Below are positions 17,287-25,883 of a stretch of 64,000 nt of DNA, piece after piece. The notes beneath the pieces are model-generated. The model was not told the origin of the DNA. It searched no databases and saw only the letters and a list, made by a program, of their open reading frames with translations. Source of the DNA: Butyricimonas faecalis. GTDB lineage: Bacteria; Bacteroidota; Bacteroidia; Bacteroidales; Marinifilaceae. The stretch spans positions 3,720,001 to 3,784,000 of the forward strand of contig NZ_CP032819.1 in the NCBI RefSeq assembly GCF_003991565.1, in the 5' to 3' direction. Each line of letters begins with the position of its first letter. Position 1 is the first letter of the stretch. A program made the translations under genes and the position numbers.

Positions 17287-20200
17287 ATGGCAAAGATTCT
17301 CATCGCCCGGGGACAGGCGACCATCTATGTCCAGAAGGACGGGTATACCATAACCCAGTCTTTGGGTGAATACGTGTTCCCCGCGGATGACACGGGGAAG
17401 ATTCTCTCGTCCGTCACTCTCACCTCGACCGTACGGGTGATGTGCGGGGACGAGGAACTCACGGCCTTTACCATCGGTGCGGTGGGTAAGCCGGCGGGAT
17501 TCTCATCCGTTACCGTCAATAACGGCACGAAGACCTTAACCTACGTTATCACCGCCGGTACGACGACCCTCGCCGACCACGGAACAATAGATATTCCCGT
17601 GACAATTTCCGGTATTGTCTATCATCTGTCGTTCGTCTGGTCGAAAGCCAAGGCGGGTATCCCGGGCAAGGACGGGGTCGATGCCGACATGCTCGACTGG
17701 GTCAAGGAGTGGAATACGGGTAAGACGCTCATCAACGGCAACACGGTCATCACCCCCAAACTCTTTGCGGGCACGAAAAACAGCGACGGCACCGTCTCCG
17801 GGATAGCCATAGGCTCGTTTACACTCAATACGAAGACCTCCTCGGGAACGATCGCCGCAGAGGCGGTAAACGGCATCTATGGATTTAGGGATGGCTACAA
17901 AACCTTCTATGTAGATAACGGCGGTAACGCCCAGTTGGGTTATGGCGACCAGTATGTCAGGTATAACGCCACGACAGGCAAGGTCGAGTTCGGCAGCGGA
18001 GTGAGTCTGAACTGGGTCGGTGCGACCTACATCGACAAGGACGGCGTCTTTACCGGAACACTCTCGGCCGATACGATTAAGACGATTTCCATCAGTGCTT
18101 CCCAGATCACATCGGGGATTATCGCTGCGGCACGCATCGACACGGCGGCGTTGAAAGCCTCCTTGATTACCGCCGGAAACATCGAAGCTCTGACCTTGAA
18201 CGTTACAAAAGGGAAAATCGGCGGCTGGACGGTGGATGCCGACTCCCTTTACCGGGGTACGAAGAACAACACTGTGGGGAGCTGCACCTCTGCCGCAGGT
18301 AGCATTACGCTCGGCTCGAACGGTATCCGGGGCTATAAATGGCGGCTGGATGCCTCGGGAGCCGGAGCGGTCGCGGGCGGCAACATCGCGTGGGACGCTT
18401 CGGGCAACGTCACGTTCGCCTCGACGGTCAGTGCCTTGTGGACGGCACCTATCGGCTCCCTCACCACGGCTTTGGGCGGCAGCGGCTATCCCAAGCTGAC
18501 GAAGATCACGGCCGACGGAATCTATACCGGCAGTATCACCGCCTCGCAGATTACCGCAGGAACCATCTCCGCCGACCGCATAGCGGCAGGCAGTATAGCG
18601 GCCTCGAAGCTCGATGCCGCCAGCATCAGGTCCTCCATCATCAACACGGACTATATCAACGGCCTGAGCTGTACCTTCACCAAAGGAAAAATCGGCGGCT
18701 GGATGATCGGGGCTTCGGCCCTCACTGCCACGCATATCTCGATAGACAGCGGCAACAGACGCATCGCGGTGTACGGGGCCAATTCGGGTGTCGCTAGCGG
18801 GCAGCGGGTGCAGCTCTACTACAACAGCGACACGGACTTCGGGCTCTATACCACGGACAGTGCAGGGTACTGCGTGGCACAGCTGGGTTCGAGCAACAGC
18901 ATAGCCGGCTGGACGATCGACACGACTTCCATTCGCAAGGGCAACGTGTCGCTGGGCAGCGACGGCTCGATCATCAACTCCACGAAATGGAAACTGAACA
19001 ACGACGGTTCGGGGCAGATCGCCTCGGGCAACATTGCATGGGACACTGCCGGGAACGTTACGTTCGGGGCTTCCGTATCGCTGCAATGGAAGAACGACAT
19101 CGAAGCGGCCAAGGTTACGAACTTCGGCTATCGATATTACAAGAAACTCATCATCAACGGCGACGAAGCGACCTATTATCCAGTCGTTTTCAAAGGTGGC
19201 GACCAGAACATCAAACGTACCATTCTCGTCCGTCGGGGATATGCCGAGCAGGCTCCGGTCTCGTGGAACACATCCACGCACAAAGGAGGTCTGATCGTAC
19301 TTATCAAAACCAACTTCGGCGGTTGGGGTGGCATTGCCTATTCATGGGATATCTATGACCTTTCCGAGACCTACTGCCGGATGTTCGCCGGGGCGCAGCT
19401 GTGCGGCAACTACTGCATGTTCGCCGTCTTCCTGCGTGGCGGCGGCGATACGGGTGCCGTGTACCACCTCTACTCCGACCAGCCGATAGAGAGCAGCAGT
19501 TATAGTCCTTCGCCGATTCCGGCAGCTCCGCAAATCGCTTACGGCAACGACCTTATCTTCCAGAGCGGTTCCACACAAGCCTATGCCCCCGCGCCGCGCA
19601 CCCTCACGGCTGCCGTCGAGGAGGAGATCCGCCGCCATCGGTTCATTGCTCTGGCGCAAAGCACGGACAGCACGCTTGCGGCGCACCCGCTGACCTATAT
19701 CGGCTCGACAGGGATTTACACGGGCACCCTTACCGCGGCGCAGGTCAACGCCGTGGCGATCGATGCCGGCAGTATCAAGACGGGAACACTTTCGGCAGAC
19801 CGTATCGCCGCGGGCAGCATCAGCGCCTCGAAACTCGATGCCGTGGGTATCAAGTCGTCCATTATCAATACCGATTACATCAACGGTCTCAGCTGCACGT
19901 TCACGAAGGGCAAGATCGGCGGTTTCTCCATCGGCAGTGACAACATGACCATAGGGAACGTCGGAGCTGTGGGTGCCATCCCGTTGCAAATCCGTTCCGC
20001 CTCCACGGGCAGCGGTTACTGGTACACGGGAGCCTACAAGCCGCTGGGTATATGCCTTACGTGGTATCAGAGCAGCAATGCAGGGCATATCGTCCTCGGG
20101 CAGGTGGCGGCATCCGGCAACAGTGTCAAGACCGGATTCATAGGTCTTCAGATGATGTCATGGGACAATCTGGAATACTTCTGCCTCTCGGTGAACTATA

Positions 20201-22056
20201 CCAAAAGCGGCAGCAAGGAGGTATACAACCGTATCGCGGGGTGGGCCTTCGACCACAACCATATCTGGAAAAACAACATCTCGCTGGGCAGCGACGGATC
20301 TATCGCCAACTCCACGAAATGGAGTCTGAACAACGACGGGTCTGGGCACATAGCCTCGGGTAATATCTCATGGAATGCCGCCGGCACGGTTACCTTTGCC
20401 GCATCCGTATCCGCCCAGTGGACTACGGGCATCACGACGGCGCAGGAACTCGCTTCGGCCATGGCGTTCGGGAAGATGCTCTACCGCGACCCGACTTTCT
20501 GGAACGGAAACAACGGTGTCGTGGTTTACAACAACTCCCAGAACGGTATGGTGACCGTTACCCGGCAGCAGGATGCCACGGCACCCAATGACAGCAAGTA
20601 TGTCCTGAAAATCCAGACCAGCGGCAGTGCCAGCCCTCGCAACGGAGGCTTCTATTTCGGGGCGAAATGCGGTTACCGCAAGGTGCTCGTCGCCCGCATT
20701 ATCGCCAAGATCCCCGCCGGCAGAAATCTCTGTTGGGCGACGAACAGCGTCGGCACGGGAGGTTCGCACCGGTGGCTTACGTCGAACGCCGGCACGGGCG
20801 ACTGGAAAGAATACGTCTACAAGGTCGTGTGCGGCACCGCCGATTTTTCCAGCACCCATTTCTTCTACGTGGACGGCACGCAGGGGACTTCCGATACGCC
20901 TGTCATCTGGTATGTGGCCTATGCCACGGTCTTCGACCTTACCTCCACGGAGAAATACACGACCACCATCGATGCCAACGGCATTTACACGGGAACCGTA
21001 CGCGCCAACCAGATTATCGTGGATTCCGCCCTGACTGTCGGAGGGAGCAGCTATAACGGCAGCATCTCCGTCAAGGATGCGAACAATAGCGTAAAGGTCA
21101 CGCTGGACAGGAACGGTATCACGGCCGTGAGCGGCAAGATCGGCGGCTGGATTCTCGGAACAAGCGCCCTGACCGCTTCGGCTCCGGCCTCGGGGCACCG
21201 CATCGTTATGGGGGCTTCAGGATATATTTACCACGACAACCCTTCCACCGGAGTAAACTATTGGGCGCTGAACACGGACGGTTCCGCCACGTTCGGGTGC
21301 GGGAAAATCTCCTTTGCCAATGACGGATCGGGTTATCTGGCCAACCAGAATATCAAATGGGACGCCTCGGGAAATGTCACGATGACGGGCACCATCAACG
21401 CCAATGCCGGCACCATCGGGGGATTCGTCATCGGTCAGGGGCGCATCGGCTCGACGGCGACAGGAACCGGCTCAGGCGGCGGCCTTGCCATCTACGACGA
21501 CCTGTTCCGCGTGGGGGACACCATTTCGTATGTCCTGTTCGGCAGCAACACCATACCGGCATCCGCCGGCGGATCATGTGCCACCGGACGTATTGTGAAC
21601 AACAAGGTGAACAGCATCTTTAATAACAACTACGGGCTTTATATCGATGTCAAAAACGGTAACCGTAACTACGGAATATGGTCCAATGCCTCTGTTATAG
21701 CCCCTGCCTGCATCGGCAACAAGATCAAGAATGTCTATTTCACAGGCAGCGGTTACACGATCGATTTCTCGCAGTTCAACATCTTTTTCGTTTATGCCAA
21801 CCAGAAGTACAGCGTGACCCTGCCGTCGGCATCGTCCGTGGCCACCATGTTCGGTTACTCGACTCTGCCGTCGGACTTCGCCTGCATATTTACCCTAATT
21901 TACAACTACAACTGGGGGAATAGCCTTGTATTCACCAATATCCGTAACCACAACGGGGATCTTGCCAGTTACACGTTAGCCAAGGGAGACTCCATTACGG
22001 TATTGTGCGCCAATTACCCCTCGTTCCATTACCAGATATTAAATCACTCTTATTAA
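17287..22056 (+). CDS. Very large phage tail fibre with internal repeats
   Basis: 1589 residues from the ATG at 17287. The open frame extends upstream only through the antisense riboswitch, so that extension is rejected. The N-terminus MAKILIARGQATI matches the motif of the gene at 3906. The body has at least five variants of a KGKIGGW/GKIGGF segment, followed by xIGxxxLT, and of an AAGSIxASKLDA-INTDYINGLSCTF block, a layout typical of long trimeric fibres. Between repeats are lectin-like beta inserts (about 620-780 and 1050-1220). The C-terminal 150 residues are unique and probably the receptor-binding head. The gene starts right after the B12 locus, so the cargo sits directly upstream. Confidence 0.75.
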   Translation: MAKILIARGQATIYVQKDGYTITQSLGEYVFPADDTGKILSSVTLTSTVRVMCGDEELTAFTIGAVGKPAGFSSVTVNNGTKTLTYVITAGTTTLADHGTIDIPVTISGIVYHLSFVWSKAKAGIPGKDGVDADMLDWVKEWNTGKTLINGNTVITPKLFAGTKNSDGTVSGIAIGSFTLNTKTSSGTIAAEAVNGIYGFRDGYKTFYVDNGGNAQLGYGDQYVRYNATTGKVEFGSGVSLNWVGATYIDKDGVFTGTLSADTIKTISISASQITSGIIAAARIDTAALKASLITAGNIEALTLNVTKGKIGGWTVDADSLYRGTKNNTVGSCTSAAGSITLGSNGIRGYKWRLDASGAGAVAGGNIAWDASGNVTFASTVSALWTAPIGSLTTALGGSGYPKLTKITADGIYTGSITASQITAGTISADRIAAGSIAASKLDAASIRSSIINTDYINGLSCTFTKGKIGGWMIGASALTATHISIDSGNRRIAVYGANSGVASGQRVQLYYNSDTDFGLYTTDSAGYCVAQLGSSNSIAGWTIDTTSIRKGNVSLGSDGSIINSTKWKLNNDGSGQIASGNIAWDTAGNVTFGASVSLQWKNDIEAAKVTNFGYRYYKKLIINGDEATYYPVVFKGGDQNIKRTILVRRGYAEQAPVSWNTSTHKGGLIVLIKTNFGGWGGIAYSWDIYDLSETYCRMFAGAQLCGNYCMFAVFLRGGGDTGAVYHLYSDQPIESSSYSPSPIPAAPQIAYGNDLIFQSGSTQAYAPAPRTLTAAVEEEIRRHRFIALAQSTDSTLAAHPLTYIGSTGIYTGTLTAAQVNAVAIDAGSIKTGTLSADRIAAGSISASKLDAVGIKSSIINTDYINGLSCTFTKGKIGGFSIGSDNMTIGNVGAVGAIPLQIRSASTGSGYWYTGAYKPLGICLTWYQSSNAGHIVLGQVAASGNSVKTGFIGLQMMSWDNLEYFCLSVNYTKSGSKEVYNRIAGWAFDHNHIWKNNISLGSDGSIANSTKWSLNNDGSGHIASGNISWNAAGTVTFAASVSAQWTTGITTAQELASAMAFGKMLYRDPTFWNGNNGVVVYNNSQNGMVTVTRQQDATAPNDSKYVLKIQTSGSASPRNGGFYFGAKCGYRKVLVARIIAKIPAGRNLCWATNSVGTGGSHRWLTSNAGTGDWKEYVYKVVCGTADFSSTHFFYVDGTQGTSDTPVIWYVAYATVFDLTSTEKYTTTIDANGIYTGTVRANQIIVDSALTVGGSSYNGSISVKDANNSVKVTLDRNGITAVSGKIGGWILGTSALTASAPASGHRIVMGASGYIYHDNPSTGVNYWALNTDGSATFGCGKISFANDGSGYLANQNIKWDASGNVTMTGTINANAGTIGGFVIGQGRIGSTATGTGSGGGLAIYDDLFRVGDTISYVLFGSNTIPASAGGSCATGRIVNNKVNSIFNNNYGLYIDVKNGNRNYGIWSNASVIAPACIGNKIKNVYFTGSGYTIDFSQFNIFFVYANQKYSVTLPSASSVATMFGYSTLPSDFACIFTLIYNYNWGNSLVFTNIRNHNGDLASYTLAKGDSITVLCANYPSFHYQILNHSY
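18583..18702 (+). repeat. Fibre repeat copy A (partner at 19801-19920)
   Basis: This segment encodes AAGSIAASKLDAASIRSS, then INTDYINGLSCTFTKGKIGG. The copy at 19801-19920 encodes the same with a few substitutions (AAGSISASKLDAVGIKSS). Many third-codon positions differ between the copies, so the repeat is old and held by protein selection rather than recently duplicated. Confidence 0.8.
19801..19920 (+). repeat. Fibre repeat copy B (partner at 18583-18702)
   Basis: Second copy of the block of about 40 residues in the long tail fibre, ending INGLSCTFTKGKIGGF. Together with related KIGG segments it divides the fibre into structural modules. It could allow in-frame deletion or domain exchange by recombination, although the DNA copies have diverged. 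Confidence 0.8.
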
Positions 22057-22107
22057 AAACTTTTCTGCTGGGAATATCCCTACACTTAATAAAAACAGAA
22101 GCGAATT

Positions 22108-22395
22108 ATGAACATCACCAACGTAACGGTAACCAAGGTTGCCGAAGAGAGCACGGAGAATGCCGACTACCAGTTGGAATATTCCATCGTCAATGACGCG
22201 CTGACCCGCGTCCACGCCTCCATCCGCAAGAAGGATACGGATGGCTCGGGGAACGCTCCGCAGATAGGTATCATCTACATGGAACAAGGCGTTATTTCAT
22301 GCAACATTCCTATGGGAGAGCCGCTTGCACCCCTGTTTCATGATTTCGATACCATGATCGACGAAATAAAAAAGAGTAACGTACAAAATGCATAA
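22108..22395 (+). CDS. Small phage protein of unknown function
   Basis: 95 residues, MNITNVTVTKVAEES..., acidic and without signal peptide or membrane segment. It lies 51 bases after the fibre gene and 5 before the next small gene, in the tail module. The pattern (beta-rich N-half, short C-terminal helix FDTMIDEIKKS) would suit a small chaperone or tail-fibre assembly factor, but I do not recognise a family. It is kept as a gene because codon use and spacing match its neighbours. Confidence 0.55.
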   Translation: MNITNVTVTKVAEESTENADYQLEYSIVNDALTRVHASIRKKDTDGSGNAPQIGIIYMEQGVISCNIPMGEPLAPLFHDFDTMIDEIKKSNVQNA

Positions 22396-22400
22396 ATAAT

Positions 22401-22724
22401 ATGGAACTGTCAGTCAAAGACCGCCTTTACCTGCCGTCCTTTTTGCCGGCACGGGGCAACTTCAAGGACTTCAACCTCAAAAAAGAGATTCTGCGCAAGA
22501 TCGCCATTCCGGACGAGGAGCGCAAAGCCATCGGTCTTCACGAGAATGCCGAGGACAAGCGCATCGAATGGGATGTGGAGAAGGAGAAACCGCTTGCCGT
22601 GGAGTTCTCGGGGGACGAGATGGAGTATCTCCGGAAAGCCTGCGAACGCATCTCGGACGAGGAGCTTCCGGACGATATGTGGGCTACCGTGTCGCGCATC
22701 TACGATTTCATTCAGGAGAAGTAA
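22401..22724 (+). CDS. Small acidic phage protein of unknown function
   Basis: 107 residues starting MELSVKDRLYLPSFLPARGNF, a pattern I associate with conserved hypothetical proteins of Bacteroidales prophages. It is charged and mostly helical, with an EDKRIEWDVEKEKPL stretch in the middle, and has no membrane segment. It starts 5 bases after the preceding gene and is followed by a hairpin at 22764-22798. The position among tail genes is the only clue to a role. Confidence 0.6.
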   Translation: MELSVKDRLYLPSFLPARGNFKDFNLKKEILRKIAIPDEERKAIGLHENAEDKRIEWDVEKEKPLAVEFSGDEMEYLRKACERISDEELPDDMWATVSRIYDFIQEK

Positions 22725-22763
22725 ACCATCCTTTCTTTCTGCCGCTACTCTTTTGAAAAGAGT

Positions 22764-22798
22764 GCCCGGTCGTACTCTGATGTATGGTCGGGCTTTTT
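22764..22798 (+). terminator. Probable intrinsic terminator in tail module
   Basis: GCCCG (22764-22768) pairs with CGGGC (22789-22793) and is followed by TTTTT (22794-22798), just before the next start codon at 22814. The stem is short. Immediately upstream is a near-perfect palindrome, ACTCTTTTGAAAAGAGT (22756-22772 region). Some read-through would be needed for the next gene unless it has its own promoter. Confidence 0.4.
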
Positions 22799-22813
22799 GT
22801 TGAAGTATCGTTC

Positions 22814-23512
22814 ATGGCAAGACAGGACATAACAATGGACGCCGAATACGGTGAGGTGGAGACTTCCGGCAATATCGCCGGCAAGAGTTTCTACGACTTC
22901 CGCCTGCTCGATGCCGTCGCGGGTGCGGACAACGACACCTTCCGCTACGGAGAGATTACCGTCCCCGTCGGCTTCGTGTACACGTATAACGACGGCAAAG
23001 GGTTCCATGTCAGGATTCCCTATACGCCCGACATGCGCCGCCTGACGGTCCGTCTGGTTATGGAAAGCGGTTCGGGCGGCACGGAGTACCTGAGAAATCC
23101 TGCGACGGGCAAACATTGGTTTCCCGTCGTGGCGGAGACGGAAGCCGGCACGGCCGATATCGCCCTGGCCGCATTTTTCTCCCTCAATGAGAAGGGAGTC
23201 TACAACCTGCTGTCACGGGACGGTTACCTTGCCGTGTACAGCGGCTCAGAGACCGACTTCGAAATAGGAGCCGCCAAAGCCCAGAACGAGACGTTTCTGC
23301 TGAAAGCTTCAGCCGGAAATCTCTACCAACATTCTACGACAGGTGTCGGCCTCGTCGACTACCTGCATTCGAGTCTGGAAAACAACGGTCTTGCCGCCAA
23401 ACTGCAGTCGGAATTCCTGTCGGACAAGGTCGTCATCAAGAATGCCTATATGGATTCTGCCACGGGAGAGCTGCTTTTAGAAACCGAGGAAAAGGAGGAG
23501 AACGATGGGTAA
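22814..23512 (+). CDS. Phage tail-associated protein
   Basis: 232 residues from MARQDITMDAEYGEVE. An in-frame start 30 bases upstream falls in the terminator and is less likely. The sequence is acidic and beta-rich (TYNDGKGFHVRIPYTP, VRLVMESGSGG) and ends in a charged tail EEKEENDG. Its last bases overlap the start of the LysM-like gene at 23505 by 8 bases, so the two are translationally linked. It may be a structural partner of the following baseplate-like proteins. No family is recognised. Confidence 0.55.
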   Translation: MARQDITMDAEYGEVETSGNIAGKSFYDFRLLDAVAGADNDTFRYGEITVPVGFVYTYNDGKGFHVRIPYTPDMRRLTVRLVMESGSGGTEYLRNPATGKHWFPVVAETEAGTADIALAAFFSLNEKGVYNLLSRDGYLAVYSGSETDFEIGAAKAQNETFLLKASAGNLYQHSTTGVGLVDYLHSSLENNGLAAKLQSEFLSDKVVIKNAYMDSATGELLLETEEKEENDG

Positions 23513-24437
23513 GTACAGGGTCGTAGCCGGACAGAATATCTACGATGTGGCCCTGTACCTGTACGGCAGCATCGAGGGAGTCGTGGATTTGCTCATCAAC
23601 AACCCCGATCTCTCCTTCGCCACGACATTGACTGCCGGCCGGGAACTTGTCTACACGGACGATTTCGTTATCCGCGCCGATGTAGTCGCCTATAACGGGT
23701 TGCACGGCATCGTCCCCGCTAACGGTGAACGGCATGTCTATCCCAAAACGTTCACCTTGCCGCTTGCTGTCGTCCTCACGCTCGCTGCCGGGATCATCAC
23801 CGTGCAGTGTGCCGTTTCCGGTGCGGGACAGCTGGAAATCGACTGGGGCGACAACAGCGACACCGAGACCGTCCTCCTCGCGGACACGCCGCAGCTGCTC
23901 ACCCATACCTTCGACAACAAAGTCAGGGACAGGCGTCGTATCCGTTGGTTTACCGATGCCTGCTTCCGGAGTATCGACTGGAGCGGGCTCAAACCGCGGT
24001 CGTTGGTACTGGTGCAGACACTGCCGGTGGAGGAGCTGACGCTCACGCACGCCACACTCTCCTTGGAGAGCCTGCGGCTGCTTTCCGGAACCTACAGCCT
24101 GAACCTGTCGAATTGCGCGTTGGCCGATCTTGCACCGCTTGCCGAATGCCGGGAACTGATGACACTCGACCTCTCCGCCGCCCGACTGAAACCGACAGTC
24201 ATAGATCATTACCTGACAACCCTTGTGGAACATTACGGCGACCGACGGAATTGCACGGTCATTTTACCTACAGCCCCGACGGGAACCTATCGGGAGCCGG
24301 ACCGGGATACCGAAACGGGGCGCTACCGTATCGCCTCGGGCATGGAAGCCGTATGGGTCATCCTGCACGAGGAGGCCTGGAATGAGGGTGGCGCGTGGAA
24401 ATTCATTATCGACGATATAACCTATACAGTGGAATGA
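23505..24437 (+). CDS. Phage tail/baseplate protein with LysM-like start and PKD-like domain
   Basis: 310 residues. The N-terminal 55 residues (YRVVAGQNIYDVALYLYG...LTAGRELVY) look like a LysM-type module, as found in tail proteins that sit near the baseplate hub. A beta domain with LEIDWGDNSDTETV follows, like PKD-type Ca-loop folds, and then a leucine-rich stretch (LSLESLRLLSGTYSLNLSNCALADLAPL). Its stop overlaps the start of the next gene as ATGA. A LysM hub protein next to a baseplate J-like protein is the normal tail order in contractile and related phages, which supports the call. Confidence 0.55.
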   Translation: MGKYRVVAGQNIYDVALYLYGSIEGVVDLLINNPDLSFATTLTAGRELVYTDDFVIRADVVAYNGLHGIVPANGERHVYPKTFTLPLAVVLTLAAGIITVQCAVSGAGQLEIDWGDNSDTETVLLADTPQLLTHTFDNKVRDRRRIRWFTDACFRSIDWSGLKPRSLVLVQTLPVEELTLTHATLSLESLRLLSGTYSLNLSNCALADLAPLAECRELMTLDLSAARLKPTVIDHYLTTLVEHYGDRRNCTVILPTAPTGTYREPDRDTETGRYRIASGMEAVWVILHEEAWNEGGAWKFIIDDITYTVE

Positions 24438-25327
24438 GCCGGACGATTAAGGAGATATACAATGAAGCCGTGCAGGAACGCAACCGGCGGCTGGAACTGA
24501 CGGAGTTCGCCAGCGACTCGAAGCTGTCTGTCATGAACGGTATCCTATGGACCGTAGCCGCTGTCATCTACAGTTTCGAGACGCTGCTTGATGTCTTCGC
24601 GGTGGATATCTCGGAAGCCATCAACAACCGGATCAACGGCACGCCGGACTACTACGCCAATGCGCTGCTGCAATACCAGCAGGGCGACGAGCTGACCGTC
24701 CGCGAGGACGGACTGGCTTTCGGGTATGCCCAGGTCGATGAGACCAAACGCATCATTACGCAGGTCTCCTATGTGGAGAGCACGGACGACAGCAACCTCG
24801 ACAGCAAGCTGGTACTGAAAATCGCTACCGGCACGAAAGGACATCTGGAAGCTATTCCCGCCGAGGAGCTGGTGCCCATCAATGCCTATATCGGCAAGCT
24901 GAAATTCGCCGGCACACGCATCGAGGTCATCTCGACCAAAGGCGACGTGCTGGTGCCGCGTCTTACGGTCTTCTACGATGGTGCCGTTCCCGAGGCGGAG
25001 ATGTACGACAGCATCGAGACCCGTATCCGGGACTACATTATGGGCATCGACTTCGACGCTGCGGTCTATGTCTCCCGCCTGACGGATGCCATACGCCGTG
25101 CCGAACACGTTACAGACGTCTATATCGACGAGACGGCAATCCCCGAGCAGGGCGTGTTTATTGCTTGCCACGATACGGACGGGCAAATCCAGCCCCTGCA
25201 ACGTGTCGGCCGCATGACATACACCGCCTCGGGCTACCTGAAAGAGTCCTCGCGCAAGGACGAGGAGTCGGAACTGCCGACCTTCCGGGAAGCCATCACG
25301 CTCAAAGTCGAAAACCATGAGATATAA
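24434..25327 (+). CDS. Baseplate J/gp6-like phage protein
   Basis: 297 residues from the ATG at 24434, which overlaps the previous stop (ATGA). A start 39 bases earlier is less likely. The protein opens with MSRTIKEIYNEAVQERNRRL, has a hydrophobic helix NGILWTVAAVIYSFETLLD near 40, then a charged beta domain, as in baseplate wedge (J-like) proteins, and ends with a domain listing SRLTDAIRRAEHVTDVYIDE. It overlaps the next gene by 11 bases. The assignment is from general layout and gene order. Fine family membership is not certain. Confidence 0.5.
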   Translation: MSRTIKEIYNEAVQERNRRLELTEFASDSKLSVMNGILWTVAAVIYSFETLLDVFAVDISEAINNRINGTPDYYANALLQYQQGDELTVREDGLAFGYAQVDETKRIITQVSYVESTDDSNLDSKLVLKIATGTKGHLEAIPAEELVPINAYIGKLKFAGTRIEVISTKGDVLVPRLTVFYDGAVPEAEMYDSIETRIRDYIMGIDFDAAVYVSRLTDAIRRAEHVTDVYIDETAIPEQGVFIACHDTDGQIQPLQRVGRMTYTASGYLKESSRKDEESELPTFREAITLKVENHEI

Positions 25328-25877
25328 GCTGCCCATAGACCGTTCGGTGAACCGGCTCGTGCCGCACTACCTGTCGGGACGGCGGTTCATCCTCTTCGTG
25401 CAGAGCTGCCTCTATCCCTTGCAAAGCCTGAACGAACGGTTCCGTACGTTTGCACGGGAACGGCATATCGAGGCGCGCATGACCTCGCAGGTCATCTACT
25501 TCGAGTGGTATTTGAACTACAAATTCGGAAAGTACCTCAAAGACGACAGAGACCGTATCTTCATCCGGGAGAGCGAAAGCATCGGCGTGGATCTTTACCA
25601 CGAGTATGCCCAGTACCAGCGGCCCTGTACCGTATGGTATAACGGTGAGGAGATCACGGCCACGGACGAGGCGGAACTTCCGCGTCCGTTTTACCGGCTC
25701 GCCGAAGAGAAACCAATCAACAAGGTCAGTTTCATGGTCTGCGTGCCGCCGGTCGCGATACCCGCGAGGGAGTTCGTCTACATGCTGTCGTACGTGGTGA
25801 ACCGTTATAAGATTGCAGGCAAGACCTATCTGATAAAAATCGATAGTGAAGAATATGAACCCAATCACAATGCATAG
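25317..25877 (+). CDS. Phage tail module protein of unknown function
   Basis: 186 residues, MRYKLPIDRSVNRLVPHYL..., overlapping the baseplate-like gene by 11 bases and ending 6 bases before the large fibre gene at 25884. It is rich in aromatic and basic residues (IYFEWYLNYKFGKYLKDD) and has no signal peptide. It may be a baseplate or fibre-attachment component, since in many tailed phages a protein of this size is encoded between gpJ-like and fibre genes. No family could be named. Confidence 0.5.
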   Translation: MRYKLPIDRSVNRLVPHYLSGRRFILFVQSCLYPLQSLNERFRTFARERHIEARMTSQVIYFEWYLNYKFGKYLKDDRDRIFIRESESIGVDLYHEYAQYQRPCTVWYNGEEITATDEAELPRPFYRLAEEKPINKVSFMVCVPPVAIPAREFVYMLSYVVNRYKIAGKTYLIKIDSEEYEPNHNA

Positions 25878-25883
25878 AATAAG

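Noticed and set aside
22756..22772. Palindrome ACTCTTTTGAAAAGAGT as a recombinase site
   Set aside because: It resembles the fimbrial core sites but has no inverted partner in the tail module and is better read as part of a terminator region.
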